From contig NC_056417.1 in assembly GCF_905147365.1 (NCBI RefSeq), forward strand, positions 10,190,501 to 10,254,500: 64,000 nt of DNA, written 5' to 3'. Within the stretch, counting starts at the first letter, position 1; each line of letters starts with the position of its first letter. Positions 21,291-31,800 of this stretch are shown piece by piece. The notes below the pieces were generated by a model that was not told the origin of the DNA, ran no database searches, and saw nothing but the letters and a program-made list of their open reading frames with translations. The stretch is from Aricia agestis (Eukaryota > Arthropoda > Insecta > Lepidoptera > Lycaenidae). The translations under genes were made by a program, and so were the position numbers.

Positions 21291-21545
21291 TAATTCCTGC
21301 CACATTGGTTTCAGTGACGGTGGCCAGTTACATTGAAACCAAGCCAGCAGTCCAGGAGTGTTTTTATAGTGTCCATCCTGATTGGCTGACAGCAAATACG
21401 ATCTGTTGCCCATCTGACTCATGGATCATCTTCTTTAAACAATCTCGCAATCCGCCTGCATTGTCCTAACCAAACTTGGAACATTTTATCAACACAATAA
21501 TCGAACCCACGACAGAGTTTGAGTCACTGGACAAAAGCGTTATAA
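21291..21545 (-). mobile_element. SINE T1, diverged, minus strand
   Basis: Retains TTTCAGTGACGGTGGCC, CATTGTCCTAACCAAACTTGG and TCGAACCCACGAC, but the head is damaged and the middle has deletions. Older than the copies at 40871 and 47440. Confidence 0.7.
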
Positions 21546-21867
21546 AAGTCATAATTATTAAGTTATCTAACACATTATTATTATAACATTTTAGAAGCTT
21601 ATAACAATTTTATTCACCGCTTTGTTAGAAAATGGCGAATTTTACACAGAATGTGCGCAATTAGTGCAATGTCTCGTCTAGAATGACTAGTTAGATATTC
21701 CTTTTAACGGCATTCGGCAGGCTTAGCCATAAATTAAAACCGCTAGCTTTGATGTAGATTGCTAGGAATTAAGGTTTAGTTAACAATGTAATTGTGAGAT
21801 TTAAATGTATCCTAGATGTTGCGTAAGAGAATAGAGATTATATGATATTTTGGTTGTTATTTTAACT
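21546..21867. other. no recognised feature
   Basis: AT-rich; TTATTAAGTTATCTAACACA and similar sequence only. Confidence 0.4.
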
Positions 21868-22142
21868 AAGTTTAAGGCTGGTTGCAAGCGCACGTTTTCC
21901 GTATTCGATTTCCGAATTATTTTTCCCTATTCGGAATTCCGTAAGACTAGCATACTTTTTCACGCGCGAACGCGTAGGTTTGCACTTGAAATGTACGCGC
22001 AGAATTAAAACGAGAAAAACGAACGCGGGCGGCAGTTAATGCATTTTCTGCTGATTCCATGCATACATAATATTTTCGAATACGGAAAACGAATTCGGAA
22101 ATCGCACGAAAATGTTTGTATGCAGCTGACCAAAGATGTAGT
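21868..22142. mobile_element. MITE G
   Basis: Starts AAGGCTGGTTGCAAGCGCAC and ends TTTGTATGCAGCTGACC, with CGTTTTCCGTATTCGATTTC and TTCGAATACGGAAAACG as inner arms. The arms have drifted more than in the copy at 58994. Confidence 0.6.
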
Positions 22143-22198
22143 ATGATAAAAACACATCTTTTTACGTTAACACTTCTGCGAAGTTAAGATAGTAGCTC

Positions 22199-22345
22199 TC
22201 GAATCGTGGGTTCTATGAATATCTGCGATGGAAAAAATGGTGGCTGAACACTAGATCATCTGATAGGAAAGATGATCCATGCATCGAATAGGAATGTAAA
22301 ATGTCGGTCCTGCGCCTGATCTCTCTCCAGTCTCGTGAGTTTATC
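22199..22345 (+). mobile_element. SINE T1 fragment, diverged
   Basis: TCGTGGGTTC, GATGATCCATGCATCG and GTCGGTCCTGCGCCTGATCT in family order. Truncated at both ends. Confidence 0.65.
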
Positions 22346-22712
22346 CGTTTAGCATAAGAAAGTAATTACAGAAAAGAAAGCGCTCTTGTCAATGAGAGAA
22401 TTAATATTATTAATATTCATCAGCACGAATCAAAATGGCCGTCACGTTCCGTTTCAACCTGACCCTCAAACTAATTATTAGTATACTTGCCTCTTATTTT
22501 AATGGCTACTAACGGCGTGGCAGGTTACTAAGTTACCTTTCTTCGAGGAGCCCTAAGTTATAATTAATCTTGTTAAAATTAATGCACAGACATTGTATGG
22601 TTCATAATACCCATGATCTTGTTTCTCTAAGTTGGTCCAAGATGGTCAATAAAAGTTATAATAAAAATGTAGAGTATATTCAACTATGGTTGATGTCAAT
22701 TGTTCGTGTAAG
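22346..22712. other. no recognised feature
   Basis: AT-rich; the 66-codon frame at 22570 runs into MITE I and has no family resemblance. Confidence 0.4.
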
Positions 22713-22860
22713 GGTTGATTCAGACCACAACGCGACGCGTAGATGCATTTCTAAATTAGTATGGATTTGACAGATTCGCAAGAAGTCTGACGCAATTGAA
22801 ATCTGTCAAATCCATACAAATTTAGAAATGCATCTACGCGTCGCGTTTCGGTCTGATTTC
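22713..22860. mobile_element. MITE I, near-perfect foldback
   Basis: Arms of about 65 bp with GCGACGCGTAGATGCATTTC and TATGGATTTGACAGAT. The unit is almost pure stem. Partial relatives are at 12619-12725 and 55553-55638, and a short scrap at 22937. Confidence 0.85.
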
Positions 22861-23082
22861 TGAATGATAGACAGCTTCGCGATGCTGATAATAATGGTTA
22901 TTCATGTTGTTGGTAATGTACTTTACATAATTTTTATGCGTAGATGCATTTCTTTAATTAAGAAGAAGTATTAATTACTTAATATTAAAGAAGTATAATT
23001 TAGTGTAAGAATATTAGTTAAATTTTTTATATTTTCATACTAGTTAATGGAATCAGGCGTTACTTTGCGGAAATCCATAGTT

Positions 23083-23518
23083 TAAATTTAGTTTGTTATT
23101 ATTTTTAGCAATATTCCGCGAAAACAACTTCCACCTTTAAGTAAATGAGTGAGTATGCGTACAGCACCTCCCTCCTCCCACACTGCCTATGCGTACACTC
23201 GCATGCACGGTGACGTAAGACGGACTTAACTTAACGGACGTTGTTCGTAGAGTCCACATCCTGAGGATGCTCCGGTGTTGGGGCGAAACGCGCGTCGAGT
23301 TTTTCAACCTGCATGGTGGTGAGGGGCCTTGCACGGATTTGCCAACATTATTGCTTGTGTGGTGGTGGTGTTTGCAAGTTCCTGCATGCGAGTGTACGCA
23401 TAGGCAGTGTGGGAGGAGGGAGGTGCTGTACGCATGCCTATGCGTACACTCACTCATTTACTTAAAGGTGGAAGTTGTTTTCGCGGAATATTGCTAAAAA
23501 TAATAACAAACTAAATTT
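23083..23518. mobile_element. Penelope-like inverted-repeat unit
   Basis: Arms at 23083-23204 and 23383-23518 are near-identical inverted copies (landmarks CAATATTCCGCGAAAACAAC and CACTGCCTATGCGTACACTC), differing mainly by a 12-14 base insertion. The 180-bp centre carries a hammerhead-like core, an arrangement reported for Penelope-like element terminal repeats. No GIY-YIG or reverse transcriptase is present, so it would be a fragment or non-autonomous unit. The two opposed frames (23137-23497) are shadows. Confidence 0.6.
23252..23300 (+). ncRNA. hammerhead-ribozyme-like core
   Basis: CTGAGGA (23261-23267, fits CUGANGA), stem II GCTCC paired with GGGGC (23269-23273, 23280-23284), GAAA (23285-23288), then CGCGCGTC with a three-pair stem III and the cleavage triplet GTC ending at 23296. 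Stem I is weak: two pairs, then a bulged A and two more. Such cores with very short stem III are typical of Penelope-like elements. Activity is uncertain. Confidence 0.5.
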
Positions 23519-23735
23519 TCATACTATTTTTAAATTTTTATATTTTTCTTATTTTCTTGTTTTGTAACTTAAATATTAGAAGATAATTTTGTTTACGTAT
23601 AGTTTATTAAGTATTTTAGTATATACATGACATATAACTTTATTGATCTCGCCGTCAAACAATTAGTTTGGTGAGATTTAAAATGTAACAATAATATTAT
23701 GTAGATTTTTTATGAATAAATATATTGAAAAAAAA
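23519..23735 (+). other. possible Penelope-like 3' flank
   Basis: AT-rich, with a GATCTCGCCGTCAAAC / GTTTGGTGAGAT hairpin at 23646-23677 and AATAAATATATTGAAAAAAAA at the end, as if a polyadenylated 3' end. The assignment rests on position only. Confidence 0.3.
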
Positions 23736-23751
23736 GGAACCACACTTTTAA

Positions 23752-23867
23752 GGGCCTTGTTACGCTTTCCGAGTAGGACTCTTACACTCCGTACTGGCGA
23801 GAAAGTGCCAATTTGATTGGCCGAGAGCACTGTCTCACCACTCTACTCGGTTGGTGTAGTCACGCCC
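23752..23867. mobile_element. MITE L
   Basis: GGGCCTTGTTACGCTTTCCG and GGTTGTGTAGTCACGCCC-like ends pair through CGAGTAG/CTACTCG and AGTGCC/AGCACT. Related to 46497-46607. Confidence 0.55.
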
Positions 23868-24010
23868 ATAGCGATAATAACCTAAAGATGCATATTGCAA
23901 AAAAAATACGAAGCGAATAAAGTATACTCAAGTTCCATTTGATTTGTCTGTCATGTGAGGTTATTTATGTGCCAGATAAAGACAAGTAGAACTTTTATTT
24001 GCTGTTTAAA

Positions 24011-24195
24011 TACAGGGTGCAATTAAACATTTCTGCCAAATTTTGATATATTGATCCTTGTTAAAAATAAAGATACACGTATTTTTTTCTTTTTTAATCA
24101 CTCAGTACTAAAATGTTGACAAATAGCTTTCGAAAGTTATCCTACAAAACACCACAAAATATGGACTTGGCAGGTAGGTTAAAGTGCACCTTGTA
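24011..24195. mobile_element. small DNA element with TACAGGGTGCA ends
   Basis: TACAGGGTGCAATT at the left and AAGTGCACCTTGTA at the right are inverted. The interior is AT-rich and not a foldback. Confidence 0.5.
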
Positions 24196-24231
24196 TATTA
24201 GTAAGGTTACATTACAATAGACAATTTTATA

Positions 24232-24563
24232 CGTGGAGAGCCATGCTTCGGCACGAATGGGCCAGCTCGACCGGATAAATACCACGTTCTCACAGAAAAC
24301 CGGCGTGAAACAGGGCTTGCGCTGTGTTTCGCCGAGTTAGTGAGTTTACCGGAGGCCCAATCCCCTAACCCCTACCCTATTCCCTTCCCTACCCTCAACT
24401 ATTCCCTTCCCTTCCCTTCCCTCCCCTATTACCCTATTCCCTCTGAAAAGGCCGGCAACGCACTTGCAGCTCTTCTGATGCTGCGAGTGTCCATGGGCGA
24501 CGGAAGTTGCTTTCCATCAGGTGACCTGCTTGCTCGTTTGCCCCCTTATTTCATAAAAAAAAA
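24232..24563 (+). mobile_element. SINE M
   Basis: Full length; the first bases read CGTGGAGAGCC, missing two G of the usual CGTGGGAGAGCC. The tract includes several CCCTTCC units. Confidence 0.85.
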
Positions 24564-25329
24564 GACAAAATTATTATCTACTTATTGCTATTAGCAATAA
24601 CAACCAAATTGCAAATGCGATTATAGTAAACTTCTTAATAGGGTTTTAACATTTTAATGAAGAAGCGCATAAAGTCGCAAATTTTGTTCATGTTTTATGA
24701 TTTAATTTTTTATTAGTTTTGAGCTTACTTTGTTTTGGGGTAAAAATATGACTTCGAGCAATTACCCCCTTACTTTTGTATAAATATAATTATGTTGTAC
24801 AAAATTCATTCAAATAATAATTTAAATACAAAATTCGAAACCATTTTGATACAGTAATATTATTAAATTATTTTGCAGTATGTCAAGGATTCATAAGTTT
24901 TAATTATTGGGCTAGAGGAAAGACTTAAAAACTTTATATATTTTGGTTTCTAAAAGCTGTCAGAGCATATTGTAAGAACGAACCATTATTGTGATAAAGG
25001 TTAAACATGAATTCATGAATAATATAATAAACATTTACATTTTAATCATTTTTTGTAACAACAATAAAAAATGGTAACATCGCCTCTCTTTGTGCCGCCC
25101 AAACCTTTTTGACCTCCGTGGCTCAGTTGATAGGACGTCAACGCACAAATCAGGGAATTGCAAGTTGGGCATTCTGTTTTAAATATGAAGAACGATTTAA
25201 ATGACATTATTTATTGAATCAAGGCTACTAACCATTACAATATAATACAGTGCGGCTTACTGCCGCACTCATATTTAATATTACTTGATAAAAACTCCGT
25301 ACACTTTTTGGCAAACTCTTCATTCAATT
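24564..25329. other. no gene; one SINE head scrap
   Basis: AT-rich. At 25110-25165 GACCTCCGTGGCTCAGTTGA is a tRNA-like SINE head fragment without its B-box. Confidence 0.4.
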
Positions 25330-25331
25330 AT

Positions 25332-25670
25332 CAGTACCTGGATGACCGAGCTTTGCTCGGTATAGCAAACACTCATTGACTTCGTGTTACTTAACAACGC
25401 CCTCTGCTGGAATAGCTTTAGCTGTTGTTGTGTCGTTAAAGCAATTAGTTGCTCACAAAATAGTATTATTATTCGCCAATAGATGTCAGGAACAGTCATA
25501 TTTTTCAGTTTATCGATTATCGATAAAACATGAATAAAAAGACATTTTATAAAAATGGTTCCTAGCTAGATCGATTTATCGCCCCCGAAACCTCCTATAT
25601 ACTAAATTTCATGAAAATCGTTGGAGCCGATTCCGAGATTCCTCGTTTAAAGATATAAGATTAAAATATG
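25332..25670 (-). mobile_element. Helitron-like element with ACCGAGC hairpin
   Basis: ACCGAGCTTTGCTCGGT at 25347-25363 is a perfect 7-bp hairpin of the sort placed near Helitron 3' ends. The interior has CGATTTATCGCCCCCGAAAC and ATCGTTGGAGCCGATTCCG, which I recall as a recurrent lepidopteran repeat. The far end is not defined. Confidence 0.5.
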
Positions 25671-25821
25671 AGTACGGCCATTAGAACCTTACTTACTAGG
25701 TACAAAAATATAATTAAACGAAATTCAGTAGGCATACCGCGGTAGAAGTAGAGAAAATATTACTTTATCCATTTTACGAATTTCAATCATGTCACATGTG
25801 CAGTCACAAGCTTATGGACCA

Positions 25822-26362
25822 AGAGCCCGCGAGGGCCAGAACTACCTTCGTTTCGTAAAGCTGAAAGTTAACCTGTTTGTAACCTTTACAGAGGTAAGAA
25901 CTAAGAACGACCAGTAACTATGGGATTTTCGGTCGCATTACTTTATGAGGTATTCAGTTCTACCTGACCTTCGAGAAGAAGTAAAGCTCAATTTCATAGC
26001 ATAAATTCTTCGCGGTAAGTGGAGGAATCTCGTCTTCCAGTGCCGGACATTTTTGACAGTTGCTTCCCACCCTAACTTTCTTAAAGTATTAGACTTTGAT
26101 AGTGTCTAGTATGGGAACCAATTGTCAAAAATATCCGGCACTGGAAGACGAGATTCCTCTACTTACTGCGCGGAATATAAGCTATGAAATTAAGATTTAC
26201 TCTTTCCCGAAGGTCAGCTAGATCTTGCGAACTGGATTCCTTCTAAAGTAACCGCGACCAAAACTCCATAGTAGCTGGTCGTTCTTACCTCTGTAAAGGT
26301 CACAAACAGGTAAACTTTCAGCTTTATGAAACGAAGGAAGTTCTGGCCCTCGCGGGCTCTTA
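25822..26362. mobile_element. 541-bp foldback element
   Basis: Arms of about 250 bp meet near 26095. They start AAGAGCCCGCGAGGGCCAGA and share AGAGGTAAGAAC, GGTCGC, TTTCATAGC and GAATCTCGTCTTCCAGTGCC. The arms differ by substitutions and small indels. The 63-codon minus frame is part of an arm. A diverged relative is at 44757. Confidence 0.8.
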
Positions 26363-26810
26363 CTCTATTAACATATTTATATCCTAAAAAACTGCACAGT
26401 GCCAAAAAATAATTACTTCAAAACCAAAAACAGCCACAGGACAAAAGCCAGAGAAACCGGGAAAGGACAAGTTAAAATAAACTCTTTGCTTTGTTAGTAT
26501 TAAAATTACTGAATGTCACAACCTAAATACATAATGTTTTTCTATTTAACGAGTCCTATGCAAATATAAAGGAATGTCTCAGTTTGTTTTTCTAATAAGA
26601 AGACCCTGTTTTAATTTGTCCGTTGCCTCTCGCGAGCCGAAATTTTAAGTACTTGTAAAAATGTCGGCTTTATAATGATACAAAGAAAAATGTTTTTAAG
26701 CGAAACACTGAGGAGGGTTTAGGTGTTCGTTTCGAAATTTAATATGGCTGATAGCTCTAACATTTATTATACATAATAGCTGCAGTTGACTCTATAGTCT
26801 ATGAGAACAT
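26363..26810. other. no recognised feature
   Basis: AT-rich. A short GCCTCTCGCGAGCCG patch lies near 26623. Unassigned. Confidence 0.4.
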
Positions 26811-27141
26811 TTTTTTTTAGTGAAACCCCTTTGCAAACGAGCGAACGGGTCCCCTGATGGAAAGCAACTTCCGTCGCCCATAGACACTCGCAACATCAGA
26901 AGAGCTGCAGGTGCGTTGCCGGCCTTTTAAGAGGGGATAGGGTAATAGCGGAGGGTAGGCATGGGAAGGGAAGGGAATAGGGGTGGGTAGGGAAGGGATT
27001 AGGGTAGGGGATTGGGCCGCCGGTAAACTCACTCACTCGGCGAAACACAACGCAAGCGCTGTTTCACGCCGGTTTTCTGTGAGAACGTGGTATTTCTCCG
27101 GTCTAACCGGCCCATTCATGCCGATGCATGACTCTCCCACG
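26811..27141 (-). mobile_element. SINE M, minus strand
   Basis: Runs from poly(T) to GACTCTCCCACG; tract with GGGAAGGGAAGGG. The usual poly(A)-proximal TTATTTCA is altered (AGTGAAACCCC). Confidence 0.85.
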
Positions 27142-27255
27142 TCTACACGTTTTATTGAAGCTTAAATTCAGTTTGATCTAAAAGTTATCAAAACCAAATA
27201 GAAAATGCTATAATGTGTATTGATTATGCATGAATTGCTTGCTATTAATAGCATA

Positions 27256-27429
27256 TCTAATATATAAAATTCTCGTGTCACAGTTTTCGTTGCCATACTC
27301 ATCCGAAACGGCTTGATTGATTTTGATGAAATTTTGTGACCATATTGAGTAGGTCTGAGAATCGGCCAACATCTATTTTTCATACCAAAAAAATATATAT
27401 GGCAAAACAACGTTTGCCGGGACAGCTAG
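27256..27429 (+). mobile_element. Helitron-like family B, complete ends
   Basis: Preceded by A, starts TCTAATATATAAAATTCTCG, ends CGTTTGCCGGGACAGCTAG, followed by T. 174 bp with GAAACGGCTTGATTGATTTT inside. Confidence 0.8.
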
Positions 27430-27546
27430 TCAACTTATATATTTTTAATTTGCTAAAGTTTAATTTTTTAAATAGATAAACGAACAAGCTATTTTTTTGA
27501 TTACTCATCACGTCTGCATCCAGTCGGGTGTGAGCTCTTTATTCCT

Positions 27547-27963
27547 TTAACCTGACAAAAAAGATAAAAAGCGCTTAAGCGGGCGATAAATATAAACGCC
27601 TGAGCAGAGTTGTGTAGCGCCGTCACTTAATAAAAGAACTCCCTTGAGTGAACCAAACGACTCAATAAGATGAAACGGTATTATCACACCGAATAAAAAA
27701 GCTGCAAGGCGTAGGCGGACCGCGTTAAATAAATTGCAGTGAGCCACAGCGGTTATTCCGTGGATAGAGTTTGCTAAGTAAGTAATTACCGGATTAAGCT
27801 GATCTAATTGTGCGCTTTTATAATTCTGGACGTCACGTAATCGTAGACGCCGGCTTCCAAGATAAAACGTTGGGTACGTTAAATGCCCTTTCGATTTTAC
27901 GCACCGCGGGCGTTTTGTGCGGTTCAGAAGAGTGTAGACGTCGTGATGTCCTCTAACGTGCAT
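27547..27963 (-). other. unexplained 138-codon open frame
   Basis: A minus-strand frame in DNA of higher GC than its surroundings. I recognise no domain; the conceptual protein is basic at its start and has leucine- and phenylalanine-rich stretches. It lacks splice context and is not part of an identified repeat. It may be a unique conserved noncoding segment or chance. Confidence 0.15.
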
Positions 27964-28020
27964 GTTTAAAAGTTATTTTTTTAAATTTAAAAGCATCTTC
28001 ATAATCACTGACCTCTATAA

Positions 28021-28242
28021 TACACTGGACAGGCGATCGCTATCAATAAAATGTTCCTATTTGAAAGTCGCCATATTGGCGCTGATTGCTATGTGAAAGC
28101 AGTAACAGTGTACTTGGAACTACTTTTTTGCAAATGGCGGTTGTAATTTTCTATGTAATTAGTTCACAGTACGCTCACCGCGGCGCTTCAAATCGGCATA
28201 AGAAATAGCTGTCATTTTGTACGGCATAGCCTGTCCAGTGTA
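28021..28242. mobile_element. Tc1/mariner-type MITE next to the LTR
   Basis: TA, then CACTGGACAGGC, and at the other end GCCTGTCCAGTG, then TA (28021-28022, 28241-28242). The 218-bp interior has no coding capacity. It ends two bases before the gypsy LTR. Confidence 0.75.
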
Positions 28243-28243
28243 T

Positions 28244-28795
28244 TGTTACGTGCTAGGGTTCGAGGATTTGGAGAGAAAGACTTGGTGACTCTCTTGAAGA
28301 CTTTATTAACACTGCACTAAGTCCAGGTCACACAAGCACACACTAAGTCCGAACACTAATCACTAGGTCCAATCACTAAGCACTATCACTGTCCTAGGTC
28401 GTAGCCAAGTCGCAGGTTTCACTCACTATTGATCACTTGATGTCGCCTTGAAGATCGCTCAGATTGAACTAACTCGAAACGAACTGAATTCCGGGCCTGC
28501 CTGCGGCTCTTTTTATATGGCGAGACGAATTCCAGAAATTTCCCGATTTCACGTAAACAAGTAAACAACCGTGGGAAATTTCTAGTAGGCTCGGGAATGT
28601 GCCACAATAAAACTGCCGTCCTTGCGATAAGTGCAGTAAGTTGAATTTAATTTAGACCTTATGGACTCAGTCATAAGGTCTAAATTCAAACACACTAACA
28701 AATAAAGGGTAAACACGTAAACAAACATTGGACCTTTTTAGAAGGTTCGAGTATGTACTTGCGCACCACGTGTCCGTATACCATGTACCGTAACA
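28244..28795 (-). repeat. 3' LTR of the gypsy element
   Basis: Bounded by TGTTACG and CGTAACA, 552 bp. On the minus strand it has a TATA-like CCATATAAAAAG (near 28512-28521), then AATAAAG near 28302, consistent with promoter and polyadenylation signals in LTR order. A 15-bp hairpin with AATTTAGACCTTATG arms lies at 28649-28686. No second LTR is present in the window. Confidence 0.8.
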
Positions 28796-28796
28796 C

Positions 28797-28808
28797 TACT
28801 CCCCTCTT
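28797..28808 (-). other. polypurine tract
   Basis: On the minus strand AAGAGGGGAG directly precedes the LTR start and overlaps the pol stop codon. This is the plus-strand primer site expected of an LTR retrotransposon and fixes the LTR as the 3' one. Confidence 0.8.
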
Positions 28809-31800
28809 AGAGATGCTCGTCCCGAGCATCATTGTTACTGCCATGGTAACGCGCCAGACGGTCTATGTGTACCACTTTGAATGTCCCTCTTGGTTGCTTT
28901 TGAATCCTGTAAGGCACATCATTCAATCGGGTAACCACTTTGTATGGGCCGTCCCACTTGGTCTGCAACTTTGGAGATTTGCCTTTTCGGCGAGTTGGGT
29001 TATGCAGCCACACCAGTGACCCTTCTTCGAAGCCGCTTGTATTCGATTTCCGGTCGTATCTGGTCTTCATGTTCTCACTTGACTGTAACCCATTTTCCCG
29101 AACCATGGCGTGTATATAGCGCATCTTTTCCCTTAAATCGCAGACATAATCTGGTACGGTCTTCGGTTCCTCCGGTGACCCTCCTGTCAAGAGGTCTACT
29201 GGTACTCGCAGTTCTCTACCGTAATTGACATACGCCGGGGTAGCTTTTACGCTCTCATGCTCGGCGGTACGGTACGACAAAAGGAAGAGCGGTATATACT
29301 TGTCCCAGTCCTTTTGTTTGTCATCTACCAATTTCGCCAAATGCCTCTCAAGGGTCTGGTTAAATCTCTCAACCATTCCATCAGACTGTGGATGGTACGC
29401 GGTGGTCCTCGTTTTATGCATTCCCAAAATTCTGCACACTTCCTGGAAGACCTGCGATTCGAAATTCCTGCCCTGATCAGAATGGATTTCCAGAGGCACA
29501 CCAAACCGAGATATCACTTCTTCGACTAATTTGGAAGCGACTGTTGTAGCTTCTTGGTTTGGTATGGCGAACACTTCGGGCCATCTGGTGAAGTAATCCA
29601 TGACGACCATAAAATACTTGTTTCCCGATTCCGTCACGGGAAATGGCCCAGCTACGTCGACTGCGATTCGTTCCCACGGTGCGCCAACGTTATACAAGCG
29701 CAGGCTCCCACGGCTCCTTGTCTGTGGTCCCTTCACTGCAGCGCAAGTAGTGCATTTGCGGCACCAACCCTGTACATCGTCTCGACAATGCAACCAGTAG
29801 AATCGTTCTCGCACTTTTGTTAACGTCCTCTTTACTCCTAGATGACCTCCTGATACGCCATCATGCATTTCACGGAGAACATCCGGTACTCTCGTTCTTG
29901 GGACAACTATCTGAAGATGGAACTCTCTGCCGTTGGTCTTCTCCCATTTCCGGTAGATTATTCCGTTTTGAAGTATCAGGCTGTCCCATTGCGCCCAGTA
30001 CGCCTTAGTGATAGCGCCAGTGGGTGCAACCTCACTCCAGATTGGTTTTTCATCACCCCGTTTCTTCCATGTGATGATGTGCCGAAGGTCGTCATCTGTT
30101 TCTTGAGCCTCCCTCATAGCATCATTCTCCCATGGGCCCAAAGGACTTGTTTTCGTTAACTTTAATGTTACTTCATTAGATTCCTGCTTAACACAATGTT
30201 TGCAGTCTTCTGAACACGGCCTTCGTGAGAGTGCGTCGGCATTCCCATGCGACTTTCCGCTGCGGTGTTCGGTCTTGAAGTCATACTCCTGGAGCTGTTC
30301 AATCCATCGAGCTACTTGACCTTCTGGGTTCTTGAACTGTAGTAGCCACTTCAACGCTGCGTGATCAGTTCGCAGTAAAAACTGTCTGCCAATGAGATAC
30401 TTGCTGAAATGTTGTAGCGTCTTTACGACAGCCAAGAGTTCTCTTCTTGTCACACAGTAGTTTCTCTCTGGCTTAGATAAAGATTTGCTGAAATATGCAA
30501 TTACAACTTCTCTTTCACCCTGTTTTTGAGATAACACCCCTCCAATGGCCGTGTTGCTTGCGTCCGTGTCGACAATAAACTGACCTTCAGGTTGTGGATA
30601 CCCCAGGATTGGTGTTTCACACAGATGTTTCTTTAGTTTCTGAAAAGAATCTTCGGAAGTCTCGTCCCAAATAAACTGTCGTTTATCTTCTGTCAGCCGA
30701 TGTAATGGCTTGGCTATCTCTGAGAATCCCTTAACAAAACGCCTGTAGTAGGAGCATAGGCCAAGAAATGCCCGCACTTCGGTTTTGTTCTTAGGGGTTG
30801 GCCAATTTTGGACTGCTTCTAGTTTCTCCGGGTCCGTCTGAATTCCATCACTGGAGATAACATGGCCGAGATAGTTCACCTTACTCCTGAATAAACGACA
30901 CTTTTTCGGATTCAACTTTAACTTGGCCCCCTCTATTTTGGCGAAAACTCGTTCTAAGTTTCGCAAATGGTCCTCGAAGTCGCGGCCAACAATGATGACG
31001 TCATCCAAGTAGACTAAGCAAGCCTCTCCAACTAAGCCTGCCAGTACACACTCCATGAGTCGCTCAAATGTGGCAGGTGCGTTGCACAATCCAAAGGGCA
31101 TGACGTTAAACTGCCATAGACCTTTACCGGTGGAGAACGCTGTCTTCTCCTTGTCTTTTGGATGAATTTCCACCTGCCAGTATCCAGATTTCAGGTCCAG
31201 GGTCGAGAACCATTTCATGCCACTCAAGGTATCCAGAGTGTCGTCGATTCGAGGTAATGGATAGCTGTCCTTCTTAGTGACATCATTGAGACGTCTGTAG
31301 TCCACACAAAATCTTGTGCTGCCATCTTTCTTCTTCACTAATACAACTGGTGAGCACCACGGACTTGCAGACGGTTTAATTATTTTATTCCTTCTCATGT
31401 CCTCCAAAAGGCCTTCAACTTCTTTTTCCTTTGCAATGGGTATCCGTCTTGCTCGTTGACGAATTGGGTTCTCGCTTCCGGTATCTATCCTGTGCTGAAC
31501 CATCGACGTTCTTCCAAGGTCGCCTTCCTGACTGGAGAAGATATTCGCGTGGCGTTGTAAAAACTTCTTAGCTTTCATGCTCTGCGAATAAGTCAGATTA
31601 CTCTTGCAGTCATCGAGTAGCTCAGTCACTATTCCATAGTCGCTGGTGTTTGCTGAGTCTGAGCCTGTGATCGAATTACACTTTCTCATCCAGACAACTT
31701 CCTCGCACTTTCCAATGACATCACCTTTGTTCAAGCAGAACTCGCGATCACCAAGATTCAAAACTCTGACCACAGCGTTACTGCTTCCACTAACAAGGGT

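Noticed and set aside
23137..23497. Two opposed frames of 106 and 76 codons
   Set aside because: They mirror each other because of the inverted repeat, and the region is better explained as a Penelope-like unit.
28753..30159. Several plus-strand frames opposite the gypsy element (also 31646-32101)
   Set aside because: They are antisense shadows of the intact pol frame, which explains the lack of stops.
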